Shown here one piece after another: positions 1 through 12,307 of a stretch of DNA of 64,000 nt (positions within the stretch are counted from its first letter, which is position 1; each line of letters opens with the position of its first letter). Source of the stretch: Hyperoodon ampullatus (taxonomy: Eukaryota; Chordata; Mammalia; Artiodactyla; Ziphiidae); contig OX457070.1 in assembly GCA_949752795.1 (NCBI GenBank), positions 27,242,588 to 27,306,587 on the forward strand, given 5' to 3'. The notes under the pieces were generated by a model, which was given only the letters and a program-made list of their open reading frames with translations, searched no databases and was not told where the DNA came from. The position numbers were made by a program, and so were the translations under genes.

Positions 1-1094
1 ACTTCTGTCTTCACATCTCTTCCCTCTCATTATACAATATCAGTGCATGGTAAAGTCACATTTTATAAAAGCAAAAATTTGGGGATCCTCCTTGTTTTGG
101 CTGAGAGTACCTATTGTTAGACTAAACAAAGTGTTTGGTTCATTTTGTGCTTTTGACAGACTGGCTAGAATGAATGCTCTTGTTGGTTTGTTAAACAAAG
201 AATAATAATCCAAAATGGGGTTTTATTACTGGGTGGGATTACTCATTCATGGAATGATCTAATTGTTCACATCTCTGCCTAGTTTAAGCAATAAAGTATA
301 GGTAACATGGAGGTTTTCCTATTTCAAAAGAAGTTTCAGTTAGGACACATATAAAAACACTCTTGGCCTTCCCAACTTTTTTTTTAGTAGGAGCCTATGT
401 TATATACTCTTGTATTTCTTATAGAATACTTAAATGAAGAAGAAACTTCACAAGGTACAAACCAATAATCCAGGCTCATCTCAACTTAATGCATTTCACT
501 TGGTTGGTGATTAAGGTTCAACATTGCTAACAGACCAGAGGGATCTATCCTTTTGAAAGAAAATGTTTTGTATTTGCCCAGCGTGTTTAATCTCAATCCA
601 GTGCACAAATTTAGAAACAGACTAAACCCTCTACCATAATTTTAGGCATGATCATGTCAGCTCAGTGTCAACGGAGGCTGACTGCCTCACTGTGCACAGT
701 GATTGACTGCCTAGTCCCACTTTGGGGTGCCATATAGATTTTGATGGACTTTGGTGTAACTTGAAATACCTGCCTAAATGCATAAGGCCTCAGATAATTT
801 TATTCCTCTTGTTTTCGATAGGTGTTCTCCAGTTCACAGGTACATCATGTTTCTATCCTGTATTTAGAAGCATCACACTTTATTTGTGCTATTTCTGCAA
901 TCTGGGATGCTCACCCTATCCTAGCTTCAACTGTATCTGTCTGCCTGCCTTCTCTGTGAAGCCTTTCCTTAGCATCCCATTCCAACCTCTGAACTCTTAT
1001 ATTGATTTTCTATAGCACTCATAATGGTGGCAGATACATGACAAAACTTATGCAAGTATCCACACTAATATCAGCACTTATAAACTTTATCATA
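1..1094. other. Unassigned single-copy-like sequence
   Basis: I see no gene, exon with convincing coding character, or clearly recognisable repeat here. The stretch is AT-rich with scattered stops in all frames. The end (about 930-1000) has a faint resemblance to L2 sequence, which could mean the L2 that follows once extended further left. Confidence 0.5.
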
Positions 1095-1715
1095 GTTATT
1101 TGACATATTTGTCTCAATGACTCCTCTGCTTTTGCATGGTAGCCCCTCCCTTCCAATTATTGCCAAAGTGACCTTTCTAAAATACAAATTTGATTGATCA
1201 TTCTTCTGGATCTGCCCATCACCTGCAGGGAAGAAAGAGAAAGCCCAGAGAAAGCCCTTGCATGTAACTATCTTTTTAGGCCAGCTCCTACCTGCCTTTC
1301 CAGCTGTGTCTTCTACCATTCCCTTGGTATACCCGCACAAAATTTGTTGCCATTCACCCAACATGACATAGCAAACTGTCTTCCTTTTAGCTAGGCACTT
1401 ACACCCCTGGCAAACATTTACTCAACTTTTAAGACTCAGATGTTTCCTGCCCTTGGAAACCTTCCCTGACTCTCCCAGGCAGGGACTGGCCTGCCCTCTG
1501 CACCTCCTTAACACCTTACACAATGCTCTGATACAGCGTATCTTACTATACTGTATTTATTTTCCTATATGTCTCCTCTACTAGCTGTGCACTGTTTAAT
1601 TAAGATAGAAACTGTTGCCTTCCTCGTTTTTATATCCTTAGACCTCGGTTCCTGGCACATAGCAGCTGTTCAGTAAATGTTTGTCAAATGAATGAATGAA
1701 TGAAAAAATGAACTT
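1095..1715 (+). mobile_element. LINE L2 3' fragment
   Basis: This is an ancient CR1-clade LINE (L2), sense orientation. Landmarks in order are the CAAAGTGACCTTTCTAAAAT segment near 1165, the TTAAGACTCAGATGTTTCCT segment near 1428, 'GGAAACCTTCCCTGAC' and 'GGCAGGGACTG' near 1455-1490, and the end 'CCTGGCACATAGCAGCTGTT' followed by an AATGAATGAATGAA tail. L2 ends in short tandem repeats of this type rather than poly(A). It is heavily diverged and non-coding now. The final 330 bp are the firmest part; the left boundary is approximate. Confidence 0.85.
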
Positions 1716-3395
1716 TTTTAAATGAAAATTTTTAAAAAGCCAAGTAATCTCCAATGAGAGAGATGCTTTAAATTAAAGTATTTTATATCTATAAATGTCC
1801 TTCTTTTATGTCAATATATGAACTACTTGCTAAGGGGCCTGGGTACACACGCTCTATTGTATTTCAGCAGAGAATCCAGTCCCTTGAAATGTGTCTTGAC
1901 CATGAATACTTTGATTGGAGAAAGTCTTCTAGTTTGAGTGGAAGTGATTATTACCATTGTTGTTGATCACACTTAGATTGCTAAGTAGGTCAGATAGGTG
2001 TAAGGACAATTTGGCTGTAACAAGAAGGGTAGAGTCTTTAGTCTCGAGAATCTTTTACCTTCTGTTTAATGCAATGTGAGCTTCAGAAAATGAACACTGT
2101 TCCTTAGTGTTTTGCAATATTTTCAGCCAAGACCTTAACAGGAGGGAATTAGTCAATATTCCCACCTGCTTTGTAATTATTCTCCAGTAAGACCCAAGCA
2201 ATGGCCAATTCTATCCAAAATTAGCATAAAAGAACAATGCCACTAACATCCTATTCAGGGCCAACCACAGGGCTTCCCCATCAGCCAACCCTCAGCCCCA
2301 GAACTGAAAGCACAAACTTGAAATTTGGTCTTGTGTTTCTTTTTCTGTCACTGAGACTTAGTTCTACCCACCAGGGCTCTCTAAGCAGGTGAGAGAAGCA
2401 GCTTAGGAATAAATAGTGAGAACTGCCATTTTACAGAAGAGTAAAACAAGGCATGCCAAGGTCATGTAGTTTGTGAAATGATGTTGGAAGGTTCAGGTAC
2501 AGGTCAGTGCAGTGCTGAGGAAAGCACCCAGGTATCCTTGACAGATACCTTGGCTAAACACCCAACACTTCCACCCTGGGCAGTTTAACTCGTGCCAGTG
2601 ATCCCACAGATTTTCTGAATGAATTACCGTAATTGGATTTAATTAAGGGGGTGATGTTTCCTGTACACACCAAACAAGCTGCATTCTGGATTGTTTTGCC
2701 TAGATGACAGGGAAGAAGAAACCCAACAGGAAATATATCTTTGCAAATTAGAAAAGTTGATACGCTAAGTCCTGCAAACATTGGGCACTTATCCAAAGTG
2801 AACTCCTAGTGACCCCCTGGCACCTTGGCTCACCTCACCATACTTCATAGCCAGAAGCACACCAGGTGGATTCCCGTTCTTACCTCCCTGATAAGGCAGC
2901 AGGACCTTGCCACACCCATACTCACATCCAGTCTCCTTTCCTGCCTCCCCTGACCCCAGGTCTGTTAGAAATCAGGGTGATAATGCTATTGAGGTACAGG
3001 CTATAAACCATATCAGTATGTACGTAAGTAGAGGGAGGGGAAATGGGGAGGAAAAAGCACAAAAGGCAAATGGAGAGTTCAGCTTCACCTCTAGGTGACC
3101 TTGGCAGCATGTGGAGTAGAAGGGAAATTGCCAGGAACTTGCAGTCTTTTGTTGAGCATTGTTTTGACTTGGCTTTGCTACAGAGCAACTTTGGGGGACT
3201 GGGGCAAAAAATAGGTCATTGTGAACTGCAGGTGCAGTTTTGATCTTGAACTATAATCTGTTGCAGTATATGTGCAAACACAGAAGTATTTATCAAGATG
3301 AAAATGAATCTTTTCCTCATAGGTACACAGACCACTTTACATTATAATAGCACCAACAATATAAGTGGGTTTTCCCCCCAAAATGGAAGGATAAA
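1716..3395. other. Unassigned sequence
   Basis: Nothing supportable was found: no long open frame, no tRNA-like fold, no recognisable SINE or LINE. Short open frames at 2554-2796 (minus) and 2907-3243 (both strands) lack any family resemblance and are treated as chance. Confidence 0.5.
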
Positions 3396-3530
3396 ATGGC
3401 ATTCTCTCCTTCCCTCCCCCACCCCTCTCCCTCCCTTTTTCTCTCCCTCCCTCCCTTCCGCCCTCAATCTGTCTCTACCTTTCTCACCTTCTCTCACTCC
3501 CTCCTTCCTTCACCCCCTCCTTTGATAGAC
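3396..3530. repeat. Pyrimidine-rich low-complexity tract (CCCT/CCTT)n
   Basis: About 130 bases are almost entirely C and T on the plus strand (TCCCTCCC, CTCCCTCC, CTTCCTTC runs). Two overlapping open frames rich in Ser, Pro, Leu and Phe across it are artefacts of the composition. Confidence 0.85.
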
Positions 3531-4995
3531 TTTGCTTCTCTGTGTGAAAAACCTCATTTGACAAACCAACTCTTGACTCTCAAGATTCCCTCCTCAGGAG
3601 ATACTGATTCATGCAGGCAGACTCACTCAAAGATTCAGTGACAGGCAAGATATTCAGAAGGCTGGGAATTTAACTCTTACTCACAAACAGTCAGCATTCA
3701 CCATGATCTTTGCCTACTTCATTTAGACTCTTGAGAGTATGCACGCCAGTGTGCAGAAAGAACATATCCCAACGAATGAAAGGAAGAGAGTTCTAAAACC
3801 CTTACTCTTGGCCTCAATCATGTCACTTAATCCCTCCCACCATCTGTTTCCTCATTTTCTAAACGTAATAGGAACCATGTCAAAGCACCTGGCTGCTAAA
3901 ATGATAGGCACTGTCTCTGGACGAAGAGGAAAATCTGGAGAGTATTGCTCGAGCCATTTTGTACTTGAGAATTACTAAAAAACATTGCTGGGTTGCTGAT
4001 GTCTTCCTTCCAAAGTATTCTGTACACACAAAGACAATTAAGAGAGCAGAGGTTTAAATTTCAGCAAGAAATACTTAGATTAGCCTAGAAATGCCCTGCC
4101 ACCTATTTGTCTAGGGAAGGAGCCATTTAGGTGAGGCTTAATACCAAGAAAGTAACTTTTATTCATTTTCTGATCACTGTGACTTTTGAAGCTTAGAGGA
4201 AAATAGGTACCTGCTACTGATAATTATGGGGCAAAGTTGGATTCATTGACAGAAAATGTTGTTGAGAAATGTAAACAACTAAGAAAAGCAGTTTTATTAT
4301 GTTTTCGACAGTGGCTTGTGATGTGTTCCGGATAGCACGGGCGGGAAGGTGGAAAAGGAAGGATAGGTAGACAGATGGACTCCTTTGGAGGTTTCTTCAA
4401 ATTTGTGATTTAATATGTTTGAAGAGCTCAAATTTTTTTAGGTTTTTATTCTGAACCTTTATTGATATTCGGAGGAAAGAGGTATAGAGTATTGTCCCTT
4501 TTCAGGAGGAAAGCGAGACTTGGAGCGGACAGATATCTTAGGACAATCTGTTGGCCTTCGTCTGGGATTCCTCCCCTGTAATTCAGGGTGGGATCCCCTG
4601 AGACCACTAGGCTGCTTAGAAAGAGTACCAGCCGCCATCACCTTCCAGTGCCCCAGAATTTTGTCCACCCAGGGGACTCAGCTGCTGCCGACAGAAAGTA
4701 TCACATTTCTGTGATCTCTGGAATCCAGGTTCCCAGAGGGGAGCAGTGATCCAGAGTACCTAGCTACCAGCTACACCTCTGTTGTTCTAGAAGCCTAAAA
4801 TTCCCAGGCCTGGATTCTGCTAAACTAGAATAGTGACTCTCAGTGATGATGGGTGGGTGTTGGGGGTTGGGGCACATCTAGAAGACTTCCTGTCTCTGGT
4901 CACCACCTCACATCCTATACTTACTTATTCACCCCTTCATATCTCCCACTATTATGATGGAAACCTCTCATATTCATCATGTATGTAAAATTAAT
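3531..4995. other. Unassigned sequence
   Basis: I see no gene and no recognisable repeat. The sequence has ordinary mammalian composition, with a slightly G+C-richer patch at about 4500-4760. Opposing short open frames at 4459-4714 have no known domain. Confidence 0.5.
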
Positions 4996-5013
4996 AAAAG
5001 AATGTTTAACTTT

Positions 5014-5204
5014 GGGCCTCCCTGGTGGCGCAGTGGTTGAGAGTCCGCCTGCCGATGCAGGGGATACGGGTTCGTGCCCCGGTCTGGGAGGATCCCATAT
5101 GCCGCGGAGCGGCTGGGCCCGTGAGCCATGGCTGCTGAGCCTGCGCATCCGGAGCCTGTGCTCCGCAACGGGAGAGGCCACAACAGTGAGAGGCCCGCAT
5201 ACCA

Positions 5205-5244
<40 letters not shown>
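5014..5244 (+). mobile_element. CHR-2 type tRNA-derived SINE with 18 bp TSD
   Basis: This is a cetacean SINE derived from a tRNA, mobilised by L1 proteins. The head contains pol III promoter-like boxes (A-box region in GGCGCAGTGGTTGAGAGTCC, B-box GGTTCGTGCC). The body ends in GCCCGCATACCAC and a tail of about 39 A. The flanks are a perfect duplication AAAAGAATGTTTAACTTT at 4996-5013 and 5241-5258, proving L1-type integration. The perfect TSD and long pure A tail indicate a young insertion. It carries the variant head GGGCCTCC, GGGATACGGG and GGGAGGATCCCATATGCC. The open frames across it are SINE translations, not genes. Confidence 0.97.
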
Positions 5245-5246
<2 letters not shown>

Positions 5247-5317
5247 ATGTTTAACTTTAAAAAGCCCATATATAACAATAAATGGTCCCTCATCCCTTTC
5301 ATTTTCACTGACCATTC

Positions 5318-5555
5318 TTTGAATATTTCCTATGTGCTAGGCAAAAACTAAGCAGTGTATTCATACATTAGCTCAGAAAGTTTTCCAAAAACTATGTGAG
5401 ATAAGAATTATTATTTCCATTTTATAGATGAGGAAACTGAAGCTCAAAAAGGTTAAGCGGCGTAGCTAAAGTCACACTTTGTGGCCGAACCGGGAGTGGA
5501 GCCCAGATCTGTCTGATGCCAAAGCTACTTAATTGTTATGCTATTCTGCCTCCTC
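5318..5555 (-). mobile_element. MIR SINE, antisense
   Basis: Ancient mammalian-wide tRNA-derived SINE on the minus strand. Read on the plus strand it shows TTTCCTATGTGCTAGGCA, the core TTTTATAGATGAGGAAACTGA, AAAGGTTAAGCGGC, and 'GGAGTGGAGCCCAGATCTGTCTGATGCCAAAGC' split over 5490-5525. It is nearly full length and diverged. Confidence 0.85.
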
Positions 5556-5789
5556 TTGCCAATGACCTTGCCTAGAACTAGTATAGCTGAATGGCTGGCC
5601 CATGTCTGAAGTAGCAAATGTTAATTCAGATGGCCATGAACTCTCCACCTTTAAGTTTCAGAGGAAACATTAAACGGTGTTAAGTTTTTACTTATGTTTA
5701 GAATTCCTGACATCCCACAGATGCATTTTTCCATACCTCAAAGTAAATACTGTCAAGTGATTGGCCCCTTTGAGACCTAATTTTTTAAA

Positions 5790-6440
5790 GAAATTTAAAT
5801 ATAACAAATACTATATCCCCACTATCCAGACTTGAAAATTATCATTTTTGTTTGTTTGTTTCATCTTTATTTTTATTTAAAAATTTATATAATTGGTAAG
5901 AAATAGAAAAAGAAAGGAAAATAGTTAAATGAAAATAAATAAAAGAAAGCAAAACATTGTAGCATAGATAACATCCTACCTGATACCGAGGCAAGACCAT
6001 TCCTGCCATGAATTTGGCATTTATCCTTTCAGTTTTTTTAAAAAATATTTTTAAGCCATTTATGAGTACCTGTGTATTATATGTAATGTTGCTTTGTGTG
6101 TTTTCTAAGTTAATGTATGTAGACCATGCTGTGTATCATTCTGCAACATTTTTTTCATTCAGTAGTATTTTCAGAATTTCTTCATGCTAATAGTGAGATC
6201 TAATTTGTTCCTTTTATCTGTTATGTAGTATTCCATTAATTGCTATGCCATATTTTATTTTCCATTCTGCTATTGATGAACATTTCAATTGTTTCCAATT
6301 TATTATTTTTTTTCCAAATAATATTTCATGGAACATTCTTATTTGTTTCCTTGTGCATACATATGTGTGTTTCTTGACAGTTTATACCTAAAAGCATACC
6401 TAGAAGTAAAATGACTGGCTCATTGAGTTGTCTTGTCTTG
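5790..6440 (-). mobile_element. L1ME-type LINE 3' fragment, antisense
   Basis: Recognised by the antisense L1 3'-region string 'TATGTAGTATTCCATTAATTGCTATG' (about 6224-6248), then 'GATGAACATTTCAATTGTTTCC' and 'ACCTAAAAGCATACCTAGAAGTAAAATGACTGG'. These correspond to reverse-complemented ORF2 C-terminus and 3' UTR of old mammalian L1. Strongly diverged, with no intact frame. The boundary toward 5790 is uncertain. Confidence 0.7.
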
Positions 6441-7839
6441 ATGCACATAAGATTTTTATATGTTGAGATGAACCCAAGTGAAACCATCAGTGTGTGTTTA
6501 CAGTAAAAGAAGAAAGGTGGGGATAGTATCACTGTAGAGTGTAGAAACGAGAGACTCTGGCTCCTATGGCTGTCTATAGCATTGTTCCTATTCAACACGT
6601 AATGTCAGTCTTCAGCTCTATAGGCAGGAGAGATCAACGTGGTTCAGTGGATTATATATGTCATCTTTATTGGTACATTATTTATTTTTTATACACTTGG
6701 GGATAGGCCCATTCCTTAATTCAGAAAAAGGAAAGAAAACGTTTTATGCCCCAAATTCAAACATCAGCCAGCTCTGTGGTGTTCTAAGCAAACTGCTTTC
6801 ATGATCTTCATAATATTCCAGCTGTCCATCAGAATGCTTTATTGTGGTGCCTGCAGCAGAACCTGAAAGAGAGAATTCCCCTTTGCAGGAGTGGCTGAGA
6901 AAGGCAAGATTGTGCATTGTCTGGGCGTTTTGCTGCATTTATAAAGTATTTATTTACTTTATTTAGTGGCTGTGGCTATGACTTTATCTTCTTCTAGCTC
7001 ATTTTCCAGCGTAACGTGATAAGACCACTCCTGCCATTATGATTTACCATGCAGTAAACAATGAGGGCTTTTGGTTTGCATTTTATAGAATTGCTTTATT
7101 CTGCTCTCCTTCCAACCCCTTTGGGAAACAATTGACGATTGATGTTTCTCTTTTGGATTTCTCAAAGTGAATTCAACATTCCTAGATTTGGTTTCTATTT
7201 GTTATTCAGCTTGTAAAATCCATCACTTTGGGGATAAGAATGGCTTGTGTCCAGCATAATAGCTTTTTGCTTACTAGTCTACCTGGTGACAGGAGGGGAA
7301 GCACAGCATGGCTTGCCCTGGCCCTATCTCTATTGTTCTTTTCATATTCTACTTCAAACATAGCAGTGCCCCACTCCCAAACAAACAAGGATTGAGTGTC
7401 ACTTTTGACCATGGAGCATAGTCTCTTCACAGGAGCCCATCTTCAGTCATAGGAAGTTCAGGTATATCAGAGTCAAAGTACTGCAGAACTGACCATACTG
7501 GGATATGCAGACCAAGTCTGACACTGGCTGCTCTCTTCCTGTTAACTGGCTCTAGCAGCCTGTTCTACAAACCTGCTCATCCTAGAGACCAGTTAATTTC
7601 ATAAGGCAAGTTTATTCCACTGATAGAAGAAGAGCAGTTTCTGGATCTTTTGTGTTCAGAGGCTTTCATGTAATTTTCAATCTGATGTCAAATGTAAATT
7701 AATCCCAATTTTAAATTATCCCCCAACTTTGGATCTTGCTTTCAGAGGAAAAGCTTCAGTATAGGTGTGTTTATATTTTATGCATCCATTTTTTTCTCAG
7801 ATCAGCATAGCTTGTTTATTGTCTGCATGTTTGTCTTTT
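6441..7839. other. Unassigned sequence
   Basis: No gene or recognisable repeat could be supported. Short open frames (6744-6938 minus, 7206-7430 minus) have no recognised domain. Confidence 0.5.
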
Positions 7840-7965
7840 TAACATTAGTTGCTGAGTTCCTTTAAGGCAGGCCTCATTCTCTTTTTTGTGAGTTTCAATT
7901 CTCAGTGCCTTTTGTCTTGTTGATTTGCAGTAAGTGTATATTGAATTAATTCCATATGTATTTTG
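7840..7965 (+). mobile_element. Possible L2 3' end
   Basis: Weak similarity to the L2 terminus: 'CTGAGTTCCTTTAAGGCAGG', then CAGTAAGTGTATATTGAATTAA. Divergence is high, so this is a pattern match only. Confidence 0.4.
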
Positions 7966-8734
7966 AGGGATGAATTCAGAACTTATGGGAGGTAGGAAAG
8001 ATAAAAAGAAAGCACATAAGCCAAAACCCAACCAGTATGCAACAGAATGCTATTTTGCCCAATGCTCTCAAACTTAATTTTAACTACTACCCCAGAGGTA
8101 ATATACATCATTTCATTCTGCACCTTTGCTATATATATTTTATATTCAAAATTCTGATTAAAAGGTGAGTATAGTTTATATCCCAGGACTTCACCTATTA
8201 CCACCTGGGCCAATATTTAATTGTCTTGAATTTCACTATGATTTGTCTTTAATGTCGGGGGGTAAGTGTTGGGATTTCAGTTGGGAGGTGCAGGAAACCC
8301 ATCTGGGCTGCACTGGACCTCTGAAACAAGGACCAGGGTATGCTCACTCAGATGTTTTGATCCTCTGCTACTAGATCCTTTAAGACTTCTATCCAGAGAG
8401 GTTAAGTAAGACTACATTTTCTTTTCCTTTGTGGACAAGAGTGGAGACCCGAGTAAGGAAATTAAACTGGCCTAGAAGAAGGAAGTTCTTGATCCTAAGA
8501 CTCATTGTTTTCCATTCATTCCTTTTGTCATCACAAAAACTCTGTTATCCATGTTGAAGAAACATATTTTTTCTGTCCAACAGGTTATTTTCAATGTGAT
8601 ATATGGAAAGAGTTCTGACCTAAGAATAAATAGATTCATTTCCTATTTCTATCTCTGCCACACCTTCTTAAGTAAACGGGAACAAGTAATCTAACCTTTC
8701 TTGTCAATTGTCATTGGAGTCAGTTAGCTGTGTT
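7966..8734. other. Unassigned sequence with a possible MIR remnant
   Basis: Mostly unrecognised. The segment 8613-8704 (GAGTTCTGACCTAAGAATAA through ACAAGTAATCTAACC) looks like the middle of a sense MIR but is too diverged to call firmly. Confidence 0.4.
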
Positions 8735-9200
8735 AATAAGCCCATACCTAAGGCATTGCATTTGATTTGGAGTACCACATTTTAAGCAGGACACTGATAA
8801 AGTACATTTAGAAGAAAAAATTAATCAGGTTATCAAGAAATCTGGAAAACCTGTTTAAAGAACTGTGGATATTTCAACCTGGAAAAGGGAAGACTCAGGA
8901 AATTTATGATACCCAGTTTCAAATATGTGAGGACCTAACTTGAAGAGAACTATGAGTAGACTTACTTCTGTTTTGCTAACTAGGACCCATGATTGGAAGT
9001 TAAAGGGAAGCAGATTTCCTCTAAGAGAAAAACTTGTCAACAGCTAGAGAGCTCAAAAATTGTAGCAGACCACATTTCCTATAACTTGAGGCATGCAAGC
9101 AGAAAACAGATTCACATTTATAAGGGCTGTTTTATATTGGATAGCAAATTATACTAAATGATTGCCAAGGTCCCTTCCCAAGCTAAAAGTCATGATTTTG
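8735..9200 (+). mobile_element. L3/CR1-like LINE 3' fragment
   Basis: An ancient CR1-superfamily LINE fossil in sense orientation. The succession of landmarks matches the CR1/L3 3' region: 'AACCTGGAAAAGGGAAGACTCAGGAAATTTATGA' (near 8876-8910), CAGTTTCAAATATGTGAGGA, 'CTAGGACCCATGATTGGAAGTTAAAGGGAAGCAGATTT', and the end 'AAATGATTGCCAAGGTCCCTTCCCAAGC'. In autonomous CR1 this encodes the C-terminus of reverse transcriptase plus the short 3' UTR. The frame is broken throughout. Confidence 0.75.
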
Positions 9201-10634
9201 TGAGTAGACAAAGTCAGACTCCTTCCACCCTTCACTTCTATCATCCTAAAAGATCCATATGCTTTAACAAACTTTTCTTGAAATCATGAGAAGAATAGAT
9301 AAAACATGTTGTTTTATTACTTTTGAATCTGGCAGAACTTCTCAGTCTCTGATATGATCACATGTTCCCTGGAGGGGGTGCTCCAAGCTTGTTCTTCCTC
9401 TGCTTGTTCTCCCTCCCTCCAAGCACATCTGCCACGTTTTTTTTTCTTCTTCTTCTTAGGGATTTTTGTATTTCTTTGAATCTTTACAGGTGGTAGCAAT
9501 TTTGGTTCATCTGACTTGATGGTATGAAATTCTAAATAGTTGGGGGTCATTTGGAGTGATTACTTTTTTCTTTGTATTCTGGGTTCCTGGGGGAGTGTGT
9601 TTGGAGCTGTGTTAGTTTATAGTCCTTGTCAACATAAACTCTTTATTCATCTTCACATCTCTCTGAAGAACAGACAGAGGAGGTTCATGATATCACAGAT
9701 GTCATGCAGCAGACACATACAGAGTCAAGCAGAACTGTAGTAGTCTCTAAACTGGATAAATTTAGTAACTTATATTTTTAAGTCAGTGTTTTAGGGAAAA
9801 AAAATCTATAGATTATCACCAGATAGAAAGTAAGACTTTGGTTTTGGTGGACAGTGTCTCTAATAGGAAATTTGTTGGAATATGCTCTTGCATGTGGGAA
9901 TATCTTCACCTCACCATCCCCCCAAGGATTAAGTTACCAAGAATTGCAGCTATTACAAGGAAATTGCCAAGATCTTCTCTGTTCTCTTATCAAATTATCT
10001 GGATGGCTGGGTTTTTCTTTTTTTTTTTTTTTACTTCCCCCACTCCCCTTTCTGAAATCTGCTGGAGCCCACATTTTATATGAGATTCTTTCCCATTACA
10101 CTTTCCGGGTGTTTGAAATCCTGTCTAGATTATTGGCCATGGGGCAGGGAAAGGGAATCTTTGAACTTGATCTCTGTGGCAACATATTTTAAAACAATCT
10201 CTTCCAACTTCACAGAGGTTGTGCTAGTGACCCTCTGCTCACAATTGTTGCTTCACATAATCAAAACTGGATATGATTTCTGTTATCCTACAGAGTTGCT
10301 CCAAAGCAAAATTTCAAAAGTAGATTGCCATTCTTTCATAATGCCCCAATCAGGCTTACCTCACCCTATGATATCGATGAAAGCCTGAAAGTCTCCATGG
10401 ACCCCAGCATTCCCCTTGGATATGCACACACAGTTAAATTTCCCTTCATATATCTACATTTCTTTAAGGTATAATTAAAGGTACTGCTTTATTATTATCT
10501 ATAAACTTTATTAGCTGTAAACTTAAGGGGCATCTCAACCACTGCCACTCTTCTAAGACAAAGGAGTCCAGAATATCATACTGGGGTGACACTAGCTGGA
10601 GCTAAATTGTTCAGTAAAAAATGGGCCGATGAGA
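9201..10634. other. Unassigned sequence
   Basis: No supportable gene or repeat apart from short T-rich runs (9437-9460; 10017-10033). Overlapping open frames at 9838-10388 span a poly(T) tract and lack domain resemblance. Confidence 0.45.
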
Positions 10635-11275
10635 GCAACCAGAATGCTCCTACATTTTTAATGGGAATGTAAAATGATATTCACTTTGGAAAATGGTTTG
10701 GCACTTTCTTATGAAAGTAAACATGTACCTACCTTATAACCCAGCAATTCCAATCCCCCAGGTATTTATCCAAGATGAAAACATATGTCCACAAAAAGAC
10801 TTTAAAAAGAATGCTCATAGCAACTGTATTCATAATTGTAAAAACTTGAAACATCCCAAGTGTCCATCAGTAGGAGAATGAATAAACTGTAGTATACTCA
10901 TGCGATGGAATATCATTCTTCAGTAAAAAGGAACTGCTGATACATACAACAACATGGGTGCATTTCCAAAAGATGATACTGACTGAAAGAAATCTTATGT
11001 AAAAGAGAACATATTGCATGCTGTTGTTTATGTGAAATTTCACAATAGGTGACTATCTACTCTACAATATTCATGAATCAAGCAATACTAATAAGGTGGG
11101 AAAAAAATCAAAACAGTGGTTGCCTCTGAAAGGTAGGGACTGAGTGATGGAAATATTCTACCTTAATAGGGATTGGGGTTACACAGGTGTTTGTATTTGT
11201 CAGAACTCATCTAAATTGTACACTTAAGATTTGTGCATTTCATTACTTGTAAATTTTATCTCATAAAAAAAAGTA
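10635..11275 (+). mobile_element. Old L1 (L1M-type) 3' end
   Basis: Sense L1 ORF2 C-terminus and 3' UTR. The nucleotide string around 10690-10870 corresponds to the L1 motif order 'TYNPAIPIPQVF', cysteine-containing linker, then 'LKHPKCPSV'. The 3' UTR is recognisable at 'TTAAGATTTGTGCATTTCATTACTTGTAAATTTTATCTCA' (near 11225-11264) before a short A-run. Frameshifted and diverged; an old, immobile copy. Confidence 0.85.
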
Positions 11276-11605
11276 GAATTGTAAACAAATATCGAACTCT
11301 AATTAATGATATGCATGATGAAATTGTCTACAACTTACTTTGAAACACACCAAAAAAAGAATAATTGATGAATATGTGTATGATAAAAACAACTATAATA
11401 AGATGTAAATTGTAAAATTTAGGGGATGGGTATATAGTTGTTCATTGTTAAATTGTTTCAACTTTTCTGTATGTTTGAAAAATTTTATAAAATGTTGGTA
11501 CGGATAGTTGAGAAACATTAATAGACACAATGACAAGAAAAGCCAAGCTTAAAATTTTCAGTGGAGTAATTACTGTCTCAGTCTGTATATATTAGGGCCT
11601 TCTAA

Positions 11606-11614
11606 TACTACTAC

Positions 11615-11665
<51 letters not shown>
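11606..11665. repeat. (TTA)n microsatellite
   Basis: About 55-60 bases of near-perfect ATT/TTA trinucleotides immediately next to the antisense L2 fragment that follows. Confidence 0.95.
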
Positions 11666-11667
<2 letters not shown>

Positions 11668-11810
11668 TCACTCATTCACTTATTCAACAAGCATTCGTAG
11701 AGTACCCACTCTGCATCAAGCCCTGGTCTAATTGCTGGTAACACCAGAATAAAAGAAACATAAACCCTGCCCTTAAAGAGCTTACAGTCTAATAGGGGAG
11801 ATAAGAGATG
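11666..11810 (-). mobile_element. LINE L2 fragment, antisense
   Basis: Antisense L2 end: 'CACTCATTCACTTATTCAAC', 'CTGCATCAAGCCCTGGTCTAATTGCTGG', 'CCTGCCCTTAAAGAGCTTACAGTCTAATAGGGGAG'. The adjoining TTA array may have grown from its 3' terminal repeats. Confidence 0.8.
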
Positions 11811-11946
11811 CTTCCATGCTGTTCATACTTAACTTTCTAAAAGAAAGACATCTTTGTTTCCTTGCTTCTTTGTCTTAGTAGTCTGAGAATTTAAAAATAA
11901 ATAATTGAAAGAATGCTAAGCCATTTAGGTTTAAAGAATGCATAAG

Positions 11947-12307
11947 TACCATTTTTTTTTTAGATTCCAAGACGTAGACATAGAGAATGGACTTGAGAAC
12001 ACGGAGTTGGGGGTGGTGGGAAGGGGAAGCTGGGGCGAAGTGACATATATGTGGCGTGGACATATATACACTACCAGATGTAAAATACTTAGCTAGTGCA
12101 AAGCAGCAGCATAGCACAGGGAGATCAGCTCGGTGCTTTTCGACGACACAGAGGGGTAGGATAAGGAGGGTGGGAGGGAGGCTCAAGGCGGGGGTGGAGG
12201 GAATATGGGGATATATGTATGCATATGGCTGATTCACTTTGTTGTACAACAGAAATTAACACAGTATTCTGAAGCAGTTATACTCCAGTAAAGATCTATT
12301 AAAAAAA
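11947..12307 (+). mobile_element. 5'-truncated young L1 3' UTR with a small 5' inversion
   Basis: The sense part runs from about 11970 (TAGACATAGAGAATGGACTT) through 'GCAGCATAGCACAGGGAGATCAGCTCGGTGC' to 'CAGTTATACTCCAGTAAAGATC' and an A tail, which is the cetartiodactyl L1 3' UTR. The first about 22 bases (11949-11970, ACCATTTTTTTTTTAGATTC) are the reverse complement of the segment that normally lies just upstream of this UTR, as seen in the copy at 43047-43070. Flanking duplication: AAAGAATGCATAAG at 11933-11946 and AAAGAATGCGTAAG at 12308-12321, one mismatch. This is the signature of twin priming. Confidence 0.9.

Noticed and set aside
5014..5090. tRNA gene
   Set aside because: A- and B-box-like motifs are present, but the sequence is the tRNA-derived head of a SINE repeated across the window and cannot be treated as a functional tRNA.
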